NCBI GenBank assembly: GCA_903873705.1
Contig: CAIQPK010000046.1
Location: forward strand, 1 to 44,045
DNA from: an uncultured Acidobacteriota bacterium
GTDB taxonomy: Bacteria > Acidobacteriota > Terriglobia > Terriglobales > Acidobacteriaceae
Direction of reading: 5' to 3'
DNA length: 44,045 nucleotides
Numbering within the stretch: the stretch's first letter is position 1; each line of letters opens with the position of its first letter. Below, piece by piece: positions 10,460 to 18,414 of the stretch. The notes beneath the pieces were generated by a model, which had not been told where the DNA came from, ran no database searches, and saw nothing but the letters and a program-made list of their open reading frames with translations. A program made the translations under genes and the position numbers.

Positions 10460-11491
10460 ATGGTGGAAGCACAGCGCATCCTCGTAGTAGACGACGAAGA
10501 GCCGGTCAGAACGGTCATCGCCGCACTCCTCGCTCACGCCGGTTACACCACCCGCCAAGCCGCCAGCGCCGAAGAAGCCCTCATCGTCCTCCGCGACGAA
10601 CCCGCCTGCCGCATCGTCATGAGCGACGTCATGATGCCCGGAACAGACGGCCTCGCCCTGCTCGACGTCATCGAGCGCGACTTCCCCGGAACGGCAGTTC
10701 TGCTCTGCAGCGCGCTCCACGACCTCCACGTCGTCCGCGACGCCTTCCGCCGCGGCGCCTTCGACTACCTCCTCAAACCCTTCGAGCGCAAGGACCTGAT
10801 GACCGCAGTAGAGCGCGCCCTCCAACACCTCCGCGAGGCCCAAACCTCCGGCCTCAGCGCACAGGATCTCACCGATGCCCTGACCGCCTTCGACGAGACC
10901 GTCGCCACACTGAGCGACGCACTCTACCTCCGCGACCAGCCCACCCTCGGCCATGCCCGCCGCGTCGCCGCCTACGCCGTCGCACTCGCCAGAGCCATGG
11001 ACTTCGACGCCGCTACCCTCAAGGTCATCGAGCACGGCGCTCTACTCCACGACATAGGCAAGCTAGCCACCCCCGAAGCCATCCTCCTCAAACCAGGCCC
11101 TCTCACTCAGTCTGAGGTCGAGATCATGCGCGAACACTCCCATCGCGGCTACACCATCGTGCGCCAGATCGAATCGCTCGCCGAAGCATCCGAAATCGTC
11201 CACGCCCACCAGGAGCACTTCGACGGCTCCGGCTACCCCCGCGGTCTCAGCGGCGACCAAATCCCCCTGGGCGCCCGCATCTTCGCCATCGCCGACGCTC
11301 TCGATGCGATCACCACCGACCGTCCCTATCGAAGCGGCGCCAGCTTTTCCGACGCGCTCACCGAGATCGAGCGCTGCTCCGGAACCCAGTTCGACCCCGC
11401 GATCGTTTCCGCCTTCCTCACTCTCCCGGTCGACCTCTGGAGCAATATCCGCAATTCCATCCCTGTAGCACCAACGTTCGAAGCTGCCTGA
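10460..11491 (+). CDS. Response regulator with HD-GYP phosphodiesterase domain
   Basis: The protein has 343 residues from ATG 10460, chosen because GGAG lies 6 bases upstream; an in-frame TTG at 10448 precedes that site. Residues 1-125 form a CheY-like receiver: acidic pair D11/D12, phospho-acceptor D56 in SDVMMPG, and the lysine in YLLKPFERK. A short helical linker leads to an HD-GYP domain with HDIGK at about 197-201 and HFDGSGYPRGL at about 253-263. HD-GYP proteins are metal-dependent phosphodiesterases that break c-di-GMP. The HD pair and GYP signature are intact, so activity is expected. No sensor kinase lies beside it. It follows glmU by 68 bases with no obvious terminator between, so co-transcription is possible. 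Confidence 0.93.
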   Translation: MVEAQRILVVDDEEPVRTVIAALLAHAGYTTRQAASAEEALIVLRDEPACRIVMSDVMMPGTDGLALLDVIERDFPGTAVLLCSALHDLHVVRDAFRRGAFDYLLKPFERKDLMTAVERALQHLREAQTSGLSAQDLTDALTAFDETVATLSDALYLRDQPTLGHARRVAAYAVALARAMDFDAATLKVIEHGALLHDIGKLATPEAILLKPGPLTQSEVEIMREHSHRGYTIVRQIESLAEASEIVHAHQEHFDGSGYPRGLSGDQIPLGARIFAIADALDAITTDRPYRSGASFSDALTEIERCSGTQFDPAIVSAFLTLPVDLWSNIRNSIPVAPTFEAA

Positions 11492-11526
11492 CATAGACTG
11501 TGCATGAGATTGCTGAGGGTGCACCC

Positions 11527-11805
11527 ATGAAGAAACTCGAACCCGTTGAAGTGCAACAAGCTCTTGAAAACGCCCCGGGCTGGAAGCTCACCAACGGAAA
11601 GCTGGAGCGGGAGTGGACGTTTCCTGACTTCGTCCAGGCTGTAGAATTTGTCCGGCAAGTTGCAGATATAGCTGAAGCTGCGGGCCATCACCCAGATATC
11701 GACATCCGTTATAACAAAGTCAAACTCGGCCTGGTCACCCATGACGTGGACGGCATCACCGCCAACGACGCCGCGATGGCGGCCAAGCTCAGCCGCGAGC
11801 TTTGA
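11527..11805 (+). CDS. Pterin-4a-carbinolamine dehydratase (PCD/DCoH family)
   Basis: The protein has 92 residues from ATG 11527. GAGGGT lies about 6 bases upstream, so an in-frame start at 11500 was set aside. The family signature is visible: W-x-x-x-x-x-x-L-x-R at the start (GWKLTNGKLEREWTF), FVRQVADIAEAAGHHPDIDI in the middle with the H-H-P active-site motif, and LVTHDVDGIT with the last conserved histidine. The enzyme dehydrates 4a-hydroxytetrahydropterin during recycling of the pterin cofactor of aromatic amino acid hydroxylases. No such hydroxylase is in the window, so the cellular role here is open. Confidence 0.93.
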   Translation: MKKLEPVEVQQALENAPGWKLTNGKLEREWTFPDFVQAVEFVRQVADIAEAAGHHPDIDIRYNKVKLGLVTHDVDGITANDAAMAAKLSREL

Positions 11806-11857
11806 GCCTGAAATCTCCCGTTCCTGAAATATTTATACAAAAAAACGGATAGACCCC

Positions 11858-11885
11858 TTGCGGAATATCCCATTCATGGTATTCT
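11858..11885 (+). promoter_or_regulatory. Candidate sigma70 promoter for the RNA at 11892
   Basis: TTGCGG (11858-11863), 16 bases, then TATTCT (11880-11885). An A/T-rich stretch with AAAAAAACGG lies just upstream. It would start transcription near 11892, a few bases before the first hairpin of the candidate RNA. Confidence 0.5.
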
Positions 11886-11891
11886 TCGGAT

Positions 11892-12003
11892 ACGTTCTCC
11901 TCTTGGCGAGGAGAACAAAAGTTTCCTCAAGCCGTTGCTTGAGAGCAAGTTGCGTCACTGGCCTCCCGGCATGAGTCTTAAAAAGCTCATGCCGCCTTTT
12001 TTT
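11892..12003 (+). ncRNA. Candidate structured small RNA or leader RNA, three hairpins
   Basis: About 112 bases with three successive perfect hairpins and no coding frame. Hairpin 1 is GTTCTCCTC-TTGGC-GAGGAGAAC (11894-11916). Hairpin 2 is CTCAAGC-CGTT-GCTTGAG (11926-11943). Hairpin 3 is CGGCATGAG, ten bases, CTCATGCCG, followed by CC and seven T (11967-12003), a textbook intrinsic terminator. A sigma70-like promoter ends 6 bases before the proposed start. About 23 unpaired bases between hairpins 2 and 3 include GGCCTCCC, which could pair with GGAGG-type ribosome-binding sites. The glycosyltransferase gene starts 57 bases after the T run, so a terminated leader (attenuator or riboswitch-like) is an alternative to a free-standing sRNA. 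I do not recognise a named family; the Acidobacteria-1 motif should be compared. Confidence 0.6.
11967..12003 (+). terminator. Strong intrinsic terminator ending the RNA candidate
   Basis: The perfect 9-bp stem CGGCATGAG / CTCATGCCG (11967-11975, 11986-11994) has a TCTTAAAAAG loop and is followed by CC and TTTTTTT (11997-12003). Confidence 0.88.
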
Positions 12004-12059
12004 GCCCGCGTTTGGTAGCCTGAGTCTACGGCTTTACTCCAGCCCACTCCGAGGCGCGC

Positions 12060-13628
12060 TTGTCCCAGCTCCACCCACCCCAGCCGGACGCCCCTCCCAC
12101 CGATTCGACCGGCCGCCACGTCCTCCCTGCTTTCCTGGCAATCCTGTTTCTTTGCATCGTCCTTTCTCAGGCTTACGTCAAGCTCCTGTGGGGCGACGAG
12201 TTCGTCACCTTCTGGATCGGCCAGCAACACGGCACCACCGGCATCTGGCGAGCGCTGGCATCGGGAGCGGACCCTAATCCACCCTTGATGCACCTCTTCA
12301 ACGCGTGGTCCACCTCCCTCTTCGGCTCCACTTCCATCGCCATACGGCTTCCGTCCATCCTTGGGATGGTGCTTGCCCTGTCCTGCCTCTGGCTCTACCT
12401 CAGCCGGCGCCTCGCCCCAATTTACGCAGCCACCGCGTGCCTCGCCCTCATGACGACCCGCGGCTTTGACTACGCCTACGACGCCCGTTCCTACAGTCTG
12501 CTTCTCGGATTCGCCATGGCGGCCCTGCTCTGCTGGTCCCGCTCCCTCGACCCCCGGGGCCAGCGCCCGTTACTCTGGCTCCTCGGAATGACCGCCGCCC
12601 TGAGCGCTGGCCTGTCCAGCAACTACTACGGCACCCTCGCCTTCCTTCCCGTCGCCGCCGGTGAGGTTTGCTTCAGCCTTGTCACCGGCCGGAAGCGCCC
12701 TCTCACGTGGCTCGCCATCACCATCGCGGCGTCCCCGTTGTTGTTTTACAGAGAACTCATCCGCCTCAACGTTGCCGAGTTTGGCCCCCACGCCTGGAAC
12801 AAACCCCAACTCTCCATGATCTCGGACTCCTATCTGGTCATCGTTGAGGGTATCCTTTGGCCAATCCTCGGCCTGAGCGTCTACGCTTTATGGCGGAGAC
12901 GCCAACCCGCGGCCCCAGCCCTCCCGCCTGTCTTCCCTACATGGGACCGCGCCGCCATTGGCGTCCTCATCGCCTACCCGGTCCTTGCTTTCCTCATCGC
13001 TCTCGGCGGCGCGGGGATGGTCAGTCCCCGCTGTGCGATCCCGGTCTGTCTTGGCGTCATCATTGGCGGCACTGCTGTCTTCGCGCGGTACGTACCGGGT
13101 CGCGCCATCGCATTCGTTCTCGCCTTCCTCTGCGTCTGGGTGCTCGCCCGGGAGGCCGCGTGCGGCTACGTTCTCATCCACCAGCGCCACGCCTTCATCC
13201 GGTTCATCGGCCAGGTCGAGCGCGCGACCGCCCCAGGCGAGCCGGTCGCCGTCGGCGACTCACTCGTCCTCATGCCACTGTATTGGTACGGCGCGCCCTG
13301 GCTCCGCCAGCAGATTGTCTTCCCCGTGGATTTCGACGCCATTCACCGCAGCGGCGCCGATGATTCCGGCGAGCAGAATCTTTGGGGAGGCCGTCACGGC
13401 GTCTTCCCCGTTCCCATTGCCACTCCCAGTGAGCTCCTCCAGGGCACCCAGGAGCGAATCCTCATCGCGCCTCCCAAAGGCTGGCTCGCAGCCAACATGG
13501 CCGATCGCGGCTACGACCTTCACGAAGCTCCATCCAACGTCCCCTGGGACCGTCTCGGCGGTGTCTTCACACCCCTGGCGCACGAGGAAACGCGCATCCT
13601 CATTGCCACCCCAAAATCTCCGCAATAG
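12060..13628 (+). CDS. Polytopic membrane glycosyltransferase, GT39/ArnT-like
   Basis: The 522-residue protein probably starts at TTG 12060, since GAGG lies 5 bases before it and no better start fits the first membrane helix. The first helix (about residues 21-40, LPAFLAILFLCIVLSQAYV) is followed by WGDEFVTFWI with D46-E47, the acidic pair expected in the first outer loop of GT-C transferases. About 9-11 hydrophobic segments follow; a long periplasmic C-terminal part begins near residue 400. Enzymes of this kind move a sugar from a polyprenyl-phosphate carrier to protein, lipid A or another lipid on the outer face of the inner membrane. The acceptor is unknown. It stands just downstream of the terminated RNA candidate, which may control it. 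Confidence 0.8.
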   Translation: MSQLHPPQPDAPPTDSTGRHVLPAFLAILFLCIVLSQAYVKLLWGDEFVTFWIGQQHGTTGIWRALASGADPNPPLMHLFNAWSTSLFGSTSIAIRLPSILGMVLALSCLWLYLSRRLAPIYAATACLALMTTRGFDYAYDARSYSLLLGFAMAALLCWSRSLDPRGQRPLLWLLGMTAALSAGLSSNYYGTLAFLPVAAGEVCFSLVTGRKRPLTWLAITIAASPLLFYRELIRLNVAEFGPHAWNKPQLSMISDSYLVIVEGILWPILGLSVYALWRRRQPAAPALPPVFPTWDRAAIGVLIAYPVLAFLIALGGAGMVSPRCAIPVCLGVIIGGTAVFARYVPGRAIAFVLAFLCVWVLAREAACGYVLIHQRHAFIRFIGQVERATAPGEPVAVGDSLVLMPLYWYGAPWLRQQIVFPVDFDAIHRSGADDSGEQNLWGGRHGVFPVPIATPSELLQGTQERILIAPPKGWLAANMADRGYDLHEAPSNVPWDRLGGVFTPLAHEETRILIATPKSPQ

Positions 13629-13653
13629 GCCATTCCGGCGTTATCATGAAGAC

Positions 13654-14091
13654 ATGAAGCGACTTCTCGGATGCCTCGCAGTCCTGCTGGTGGCCGTAGC
13701 CGCGTCAGCGCAATTTGCTGACCCAGCCAAAGATATTCCGACCTACAACGCCGCGCCCCCGACCCGCGCATTGCCGGCGATCATGAGCGGAGCACAGCTC
13801 ACCGGTCCGTGGTTCGCCCACCGTTATCAGGTCACCGCCTACAAGATGGCAGCGACGATTCCAGCCGTCCTTCATCAGCAGCCCTGCTACTGCCGCTGCG
13901 ACCGTGAGATGGGGCACAACAGCCTGCACAGCTGCTTTGAAAGCAACCACGGCGCCGGCTGCTCCACCTGCATGAAGGAAGACGTTTACGCCTACCGTGA
14001 GACCAAAAAGGGCCGCACTCCGGCACAGATCCGCGGCGGCATCGAGCGTGGTGAGTGGATGAACATCGACCTCGATTCAATCACCATGTAG
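13654..14091 (+). CDS. Secreted PCYCxC-motif protein
   Basis: The protein has 145 residues from ATG 13654, 25 bases after the glycosyltransferase stop. The first 20 residues (MKRLLGCLAVLLVAVAASAQ) are a signal peptide with an A-S-A cleavage site; a cysteine at residue 7 is too early for a lipobox. The hallmark is PCYCRC at 77-82, with a preceding helical region (HRYQVTAYKMAATIPAVL) and further cysteines in HSCF and GAGCSTCM. This fits the PCYCGC/CYCXC family, whose biochemical role is not established; the cysteine cluster suggests metal or redox-cofactor binding in the periplasm. An operon with the transferase upstream is possible from spacing alone. Confidence 0.8.
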   Translation: MKRLLGCLAVLLVAVAASAQFADPAKDIPTYNAAPPTRALPAIMSGAQLTGPWFAHRYQVTAYKMAATIPAVLHQQPCYCRCDREMGHNSLHSCFESNHGAGCSTCMKEDVYAYRETKKGRTPAQIRGGIERGEWMNIDLDSITM

Positions 14092-14280
14092 CTCCAAGCT
14101 GCATCTAAAATCGAGCCGCTTTACCCCTTCAACAATCCACTCGCTACGGACTGCAGGTGCATGCCCGTCATCATCTGATTCCCACGGCGCATCCAGAATA
14201 TATCGTTGCTCGTTGACACCGTGAACTCGGAAAGAGTCCGTGCCTTGCCTCTTTCGACGAACGAGCGCATCCTAACGGCT

Positions 14281-14700
14281 ATGGGATGGATTGGATGGGC
14301 ACTTCTCTCCGCAGTCTTCGCGGCCGCTACGGCGTTGCTGGCAAAAGTGGGCGTTGAAGGCGTTGACTCCAACCTTGCCACTGCGGTGCGCACAACCGTG
14401 GTTCTCGTTTTTACCTGGACTATATCGCTCGGCCTCGGCCATCACCACGCGCTCGGAGCGATCAGTCGTCGCAGCTGGATATTCCTCGTCATCTCCGGCA
14501 TTGCCACCGGCCTGTCCTGGCTCTGTTACTTCAGGGCACTCCAGTTGGGCCCTGCTTCCGGTGTGGCGCCGGTCGACAAACTCAGCGTCGTCATCGTCAT
14601 CCTTTGCGCCTGGCTCTTTCTCGGAGAAAGCCTCACCTGGATGAAGGCCGCCGGCGGCCTCCTTATGACCGCCGGAGCCGCGCTACTGGCGTTTGCTTGA
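14281..14700 (+). CDS. Single-domain EamA (DMT) membrane protein
   Basis: Started at ATG 14281 the protein has 139 residues and begins MGWIGWALLSAVFAAATALLAK, the usual first EamA helix; an in-frame TTG start at 14206 would add 25 polar residues. Five hydrophobic segments follow. Two motifs are typical of EamA domains: GIATGLSWLCYFRALQLGPAS around residue 75-95, and DKLSVVIVILCAWLFLGE around 102-119. Most drug/metabolite transporters carry two such domains; one-domain forms act as dimers. The substrate is not predictable. The 189 bases before it show no other gene, and the opposite-strand receptor gene ends 90 bases after it, beyond a terminator. Confidence 0.85.
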   Translation: MGWIGWALLSAVFAAATALLAKVGVEGVDSNLATAVRTTVVLVFTWTISLGLGHHHALGAISRRSWIFLVISGIATGLSWLCYFRALQLGPASGVAPVDKLSVVIVILCAWLFLGESLTWMKAAGGLLMTAGAALLAFA

Positions 14701-14727
14701 AGCTTTGCCCGGCCCTGTGAGCACGCC

Positions 14728-14765
14728 AATAAAATCGGCGGGATGAGGTATCCTTCATCCCGCCG
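14728..14765 (-). terminator. Terminator of the TonB-dependent receptor gene
   Basis: An 11-bp perfect stem, CGGCGGGATGA (14736-14746) and TCATCCCGCCG (14755-14765), has an 8-base loop. On the minus strand ATTTTATT follows, as expected for an intrinsic terminator 26 bases past the receptor stop. It may also stop plus-strand readthrough from the EamA gene, but no T run is present on that side. Confidence 0.82.
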
Positions 14766-14790
14766 ACGGGTTGATGCTGCGAGTTCGGTT

Positions 14791-17700
14791 CTAGAACAAC
14801 ACCTTGAGGGACAGCTGAATCTGACGCGGCTGGCCCACGATGGCCGTGATCTGCCCCGGTGTAGTTCCCGTGCTGATGGGCGCTTCCGAGTAGATACTGC
14901 TATTCGTCAAGGCTCCCGTGAAGTTATGAGCACTCGGCAATGCCAGATTCGTGTGGTTGAAGAGATTGAACGCTTCAACCCGGAACTCGGCCATACCCTT
15001 TTCACCCAGCAGCGGAATCGCCGTGTCCTTGTTGATCGACAGGTCCACAACGGCATAGTGCGGTCCACGAAGAGCGGAATTCTTCGTGGCTGTCCCAAGC
15101 GTGCCCAGCGAGTTCATAGTAAACATCAAGGGGTTGTACCACTGCTTTACGGTCTTGGTAAGCACTGTCTTTTTGTCATAAGGCACAAAGGTGACGCCTG
15201 TCGTATTCACATCACCATTCACACCCGTCTGCCCCGGCGCCACGGTCGTGGTCCCGTAGCTGACGTAATCAGTAGAGCCAGCACCGTTGTTGTTGCTGGT
15301 CACGTTTTGATCGAACGAGCGCCAGTTGTTCAACTGCGGCCCAAACGGAAAGCCGGATGTGTACGTGGTTTTGTTTCCAAGCCACCATCCGTTCAAAACC
15401 TCACGGCCAACGAAACCGCCAAGGTTGGTCTTGGGAACGTGATACAGAATGCTCATCTGGAACTGGTGCGGAACATCGAAGCAGGCCGGGCCCGTGTCGT
15501 AGACCTTCCTCGTGGGCTGCAGAACCTGTGAAGGAATACCACCCGAGCCGCTGCACTCCGTTGTGTTGAACAGACCCTGAGCATCGTCAGTAGTCTTGCT
15601 GTAAGTGTAGGCAGCCTGACCTTCAAGGCCATGTGTTGCCCGCTTCGTCACCGTGAACTGCACCGCGTGATAATAAGAGTCTGCATTAGGAGCAAGCAGA
15701 ACCCAATCACCCCAGAGCGGATTCAGGCGGGTCGGAACAATGTATTTTGTGCCGTTCGGATCATTCGCCGTAACCAAAGCAGCATTAGCGGTTCCCGGGT
15801 TGCTGATCGTGTTGCAAACCGCGGGTGCCGTCTTGCCAGGGTTGAGCGGATCCGGCAGCACACCGGCTGCATGGGTAGTACCGCCCGCGTTAGCAGGAGC
15901 AGCCACGTTCGGATTAGTCCACGTCGGCAGTCCACGCGAGTCAGTTCCACTCGGCAGGCACGGATTGCCTTCTTCCGTATCCCAGAGATGGATGCCGCGC
16001 GTTCCCACATAAGCGACCGTGAGCGCAAGGCTCTTGGTCAGCTGCTGTGAAATTGACGCGTTCCAGGAGAGGAGATGGGGCTGGTTCGTGGCGTAGTTGG
16101 TCGTGTGCAACGCTGCGCCATAGGGCATCTTGCCCGGGACCAGCGCCTGCGACGCCACCACCAGTGGGAAGCTGGTGACAGTGCCGCCCGTATACGTGAT
16201 AACGGTTGAGAGCGGCGGAGTGCCCTGGCCCGTCGTATAGAACGTGAAGCCGAAAGCATTCACATCGAAATACTCGCCAAAAGCACCACGAATGGCGGTC
16301 TTACCGCTGCCGAATACATCCCAGTTGAACCCGACCCGAGGCCCGAAGTTCCGGCGGGAATCGTTCCGCATGATAGGGCCGTACACCGGCGTTGCATCCG
16401 TCATATTCTTGAACGACCAGTTGGCGCCGTGACGATCGTACGGAACACTGGCTGGCTCGTAACGCAGGCCCAGGTTCAAAGTCAGGCGAGGATTCGCGCG
16501 CCAGTCATCCTGTATGTAAACGCCCATCGTGTAAAAGCGCGGCTCGCGCAACGTATCCGATCCCGGCGTGATGAAGGTTGCAGCGGTATACGTCCCGGCC
16601 AGAAAGCCTGCAAGACTTCCGAACGTCGTTGCACCGCGCAGGTTCAACGTATTGTTGGTGTAGTACTCAATGCGGTTGATCATCGTGCCGATCTGAATGG
16701 CGTGCTTGCCCTTGTTCCAGTTCACGTCGTCGCTCAAGCTGTACAGGTTTTGGCTGAACTGCTGAGGAACGTTGCCCGGAGGTCCAATGCCCGACAATCC
16801 ACTGCTGATCGCAAGGCCACCCATCGGCTGGTTGTACACCTGGCTGTACAGCGGACTGTTAAAGCTTGCCGGATACGCCGGTGTCGTGTTCTGAATAGTG
16901 CGGCTATACGATACCCGCAGCGAGTTCAGAATGCTGCTGGTAAACGTATGCGTTTCGCCGGCGGTCATAAAGACATCCTTGCCCACGGTCGCCGTACCCA
17001 CCTGCTGGTACTCGGTGCCGGCATAGGACGCGGACGACAGCAGATTGGCGCGATCAATGGTGATCCGTCCAAAGAGCGAATCCTTGTCCGAGAACCGCTG
17101 ATCCACGCGCATCTGCCCGTAATCAACCTGCGTAGGAGCGACGGGGTTATAGATGTACTGATTCGTACCGGTATTCGGAACAGGATAGAAATGGAGAAAT
17201 GGCGCGATAGCCTGGTTGACCGCGCCCGTCGGGTTGGTTGCGGACACGGCGCACGGATTGATGGTCAACACCGCCGTTCCGCCGCTGCCATTCGGATTGC
17301 AGTTGCTCGGCAACGTGGTCACGGTGCTGGTCGTTCCTGCAATCTGACGGATGGCTTCATACACGCCATAGAAGAACGTCTTGTCCTTCTTGATCGGCCC
17401 ACCGAACGAGCCGCCGAAGTTGTTCTTGATCAACTTCGGTGCAGACTTGGCAAAATATCCCCACGCGTCGAGATAGTTATTACGCAGGTAGTCGAAGGCA
17501 TCGCCATGCCACTTGTTTGAACCGCCCTTGCTAGCGATCACGATCTGACTTCCGACGGAAATGCCATACTGCGCACCAAAAGAATTGGTGAGCACACGGA
17601 ACTCCTGGATGCCATCCACGCCGAGAGTCGTTCCCACGGCGCTTGCCGTAGTGCCCTTCACGCTCATCATCGGCGCACCATCGAGCATTGTATTGTTCGA

Positions 17701-18252
17701 GCGAATGGGCGCACCGTTGCTGCTGAAGAACGTCGCGTTCAGGTTAGGTCCATTATTCGTCACGTTGGTAACACCCGGCTGCAGCAGGGCCAGGTCGACA
17801 AAGTTTCTGCCGTTCAAAGGAAGATCGGCAACCTGCTGGCTGTTGACCATACCGCCCAGCGAACTGGTCGTCGTGTCCACCTGCGGTGCGACATCAGCGC
17901 TGATGTCCACCGACTCGGAAACGGAACCAACCTTCAACGCCGCATTTTCGCGGAGCGTCTGCGCCACTTCCAGCGTTACAGAAGTAAGCTTCTCGGCACC
18001 GAAGCCCTGCTTCTCGATCGTAATCGTATACTCACCAGGAGTAAGTGCATCCACGCGATACGACCCGTCAGAGCCGGTGTTCACGGTTCTGCTGATGTTG
18101 GTTGCTGTGGCGGTGATCGTTACCTTTGCGTCAGGAATTGCCGCTGCAGAAGCATCCTGCACGGTCCCTAATATGGTGCCTGTAGCCGACTGCGCCAGAA
18201 CTACAGGCGCACTAACCAGCAACAACGCCAGTGCGAATAATAAGCGTCTCAT
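14791..18252 (-). CDS. Oar-like TonB-dependent receptor with carboxypeptidase-regulatory-like domain
   Basis: The protein has 1153 residues from the ATG at 18252, chosen because AGGAGG lies 5 bases upstream; an in-frame start 24 bases earlier lies outside this site. The signal peptide is MRRLLFALALLLVSAPVVLAQ. Residues about 22-110 form a carboxypeptidase-regulatory-like beta-sandwich (GTVQDASAAAIPDAKVTI, GSYRVDALTPGEYTI). A plug domain follows with DLPLNGRNFVDLALLQPGV and SNNTMLDGAPMM, then a large outer-membrane barrel with recurrent aromatic strand ends. Such proteins import or display large ligands, often plant-derived sugars or peptides in this phylum; the ligand is unknown. Codon use is less C-biased than in flanking genes. 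It lies 162 bases downstream of a propeller-cupin gene on the same strand and probably works with it. Confidence 0.93.
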   Translation of the reverse strand: MRRLLFALALLLVSAPVVLAQSATGTILGTVQDASAAAIPDAKVTITATATNISRTVNTGSDGSYRVDALTPGEYTITIEKQGFGAEKLTSVTLEVAQTLRENAALKVGSVSESVDISADVAPQVDTTTSSLGGMVNSQQVADLPLNGRNFVDLALLQPGVTNVTNNGPNLNATFFSSNGAPIRSNNTMLDGAPMMSVKGTTASAVGTTLGVDGIQEFRVLTNSFGAQYGISVGSQIVIASKGGSNKWHGDAFDYLRNNYLDAWGYFAKSAPKLIKNNFGGSFGGPIKKDKTFFYGVYEAIRQIAGTTSTVTTLPSNCNPNGSGGTAVLTINPCAVSATNPTGAVNQAIAPFLHFYPVPNTGTNQYIYNPVAPTQVDYGQMRVDQRFSDKDSLFGRITIDRANLLSSASYAGTEYQQVGTATVGKDVFMTAGETHTFTSSILNSLRVSYSRTIQNTTPAYPASFNSPLYSQVYNQPMGGLAISSGLSGIGPPGNVPQQFSQNLYSLSDDVNWNKGKHAIQIGTMINRIEYYTNNTLNLRGATTFGSLAGFLAGTYTAATFITPGSDTLREPRFYTMGVYIQDDWRANPRLTLNLGLRYEPASVPYDRHGANWSFKNMTDATPVYGPIMRNDSRRNFGPRVGFNWDVFGSGKTAIRGAFGEYFDVNAFGFTFYTTGQGTPPLSTVITYTGGTVTSFPLVVASQALVPGKMPYGAALHTTNYATNQPHLLSWNASISQQLTKSLALTVAYVGTRGIHLWDTEEGNPCLPSGTDSRGLPTWTNPNVAAPANAGGTTHAAGVLPDPLNPGKTAPAVCNTISNPGTANAALVTANDPNGTKYIVPTRLNPLWGDWVLLAPNADSYYHAVQFTVTKRATHGLEGQAAYTYSKTTDDAQGLFNTTECSGSGGIPSQVLQPTRKVYDTGPACFDVPHQFQMSILYHVPKTNLGGFVGREVLNGWWLGNKTTYTSGFPFGPQLNNWRSFDQNVTSNNNGAGSTDYVSYGTTTVAPGQTGVNGDVNTTGVTFVPYDKKTVLTKTVKQWYNPLMFTMNSLGTLGTATKNSALRGPHYAVVDLSINKDTAIPLLGEKGMAEFRVEAFNLFNHTNLALPSAHNFTGALTNSSIYSEAPISTGTTPGQITAIVGQPRQIQLSLKVLF

Positions 18253-18414
18253 TACTCCTCCTAAGTGTGCTTCCACTTCAAGGCCCGTAACGGCTTAATT
18301 TGTCTTTTTGAAATCCGTGATATTAGCCGTTACTTTGTTCAGACACCCAGCAAGCAATGACAAAGAGTGTGGCAGGGCACTGCGGACTGCCCGTCCCCTG
18401 CCGCAACGGAGAAC

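Noticed and set aside
12958-13653. Plus-strand extension upstream of the PCYCxC gene
   Set aside because: Ser/Pro/Arg-rich reading in the wrong frame of the glycosyltransferase gene; the signal peptide starts at 13654.
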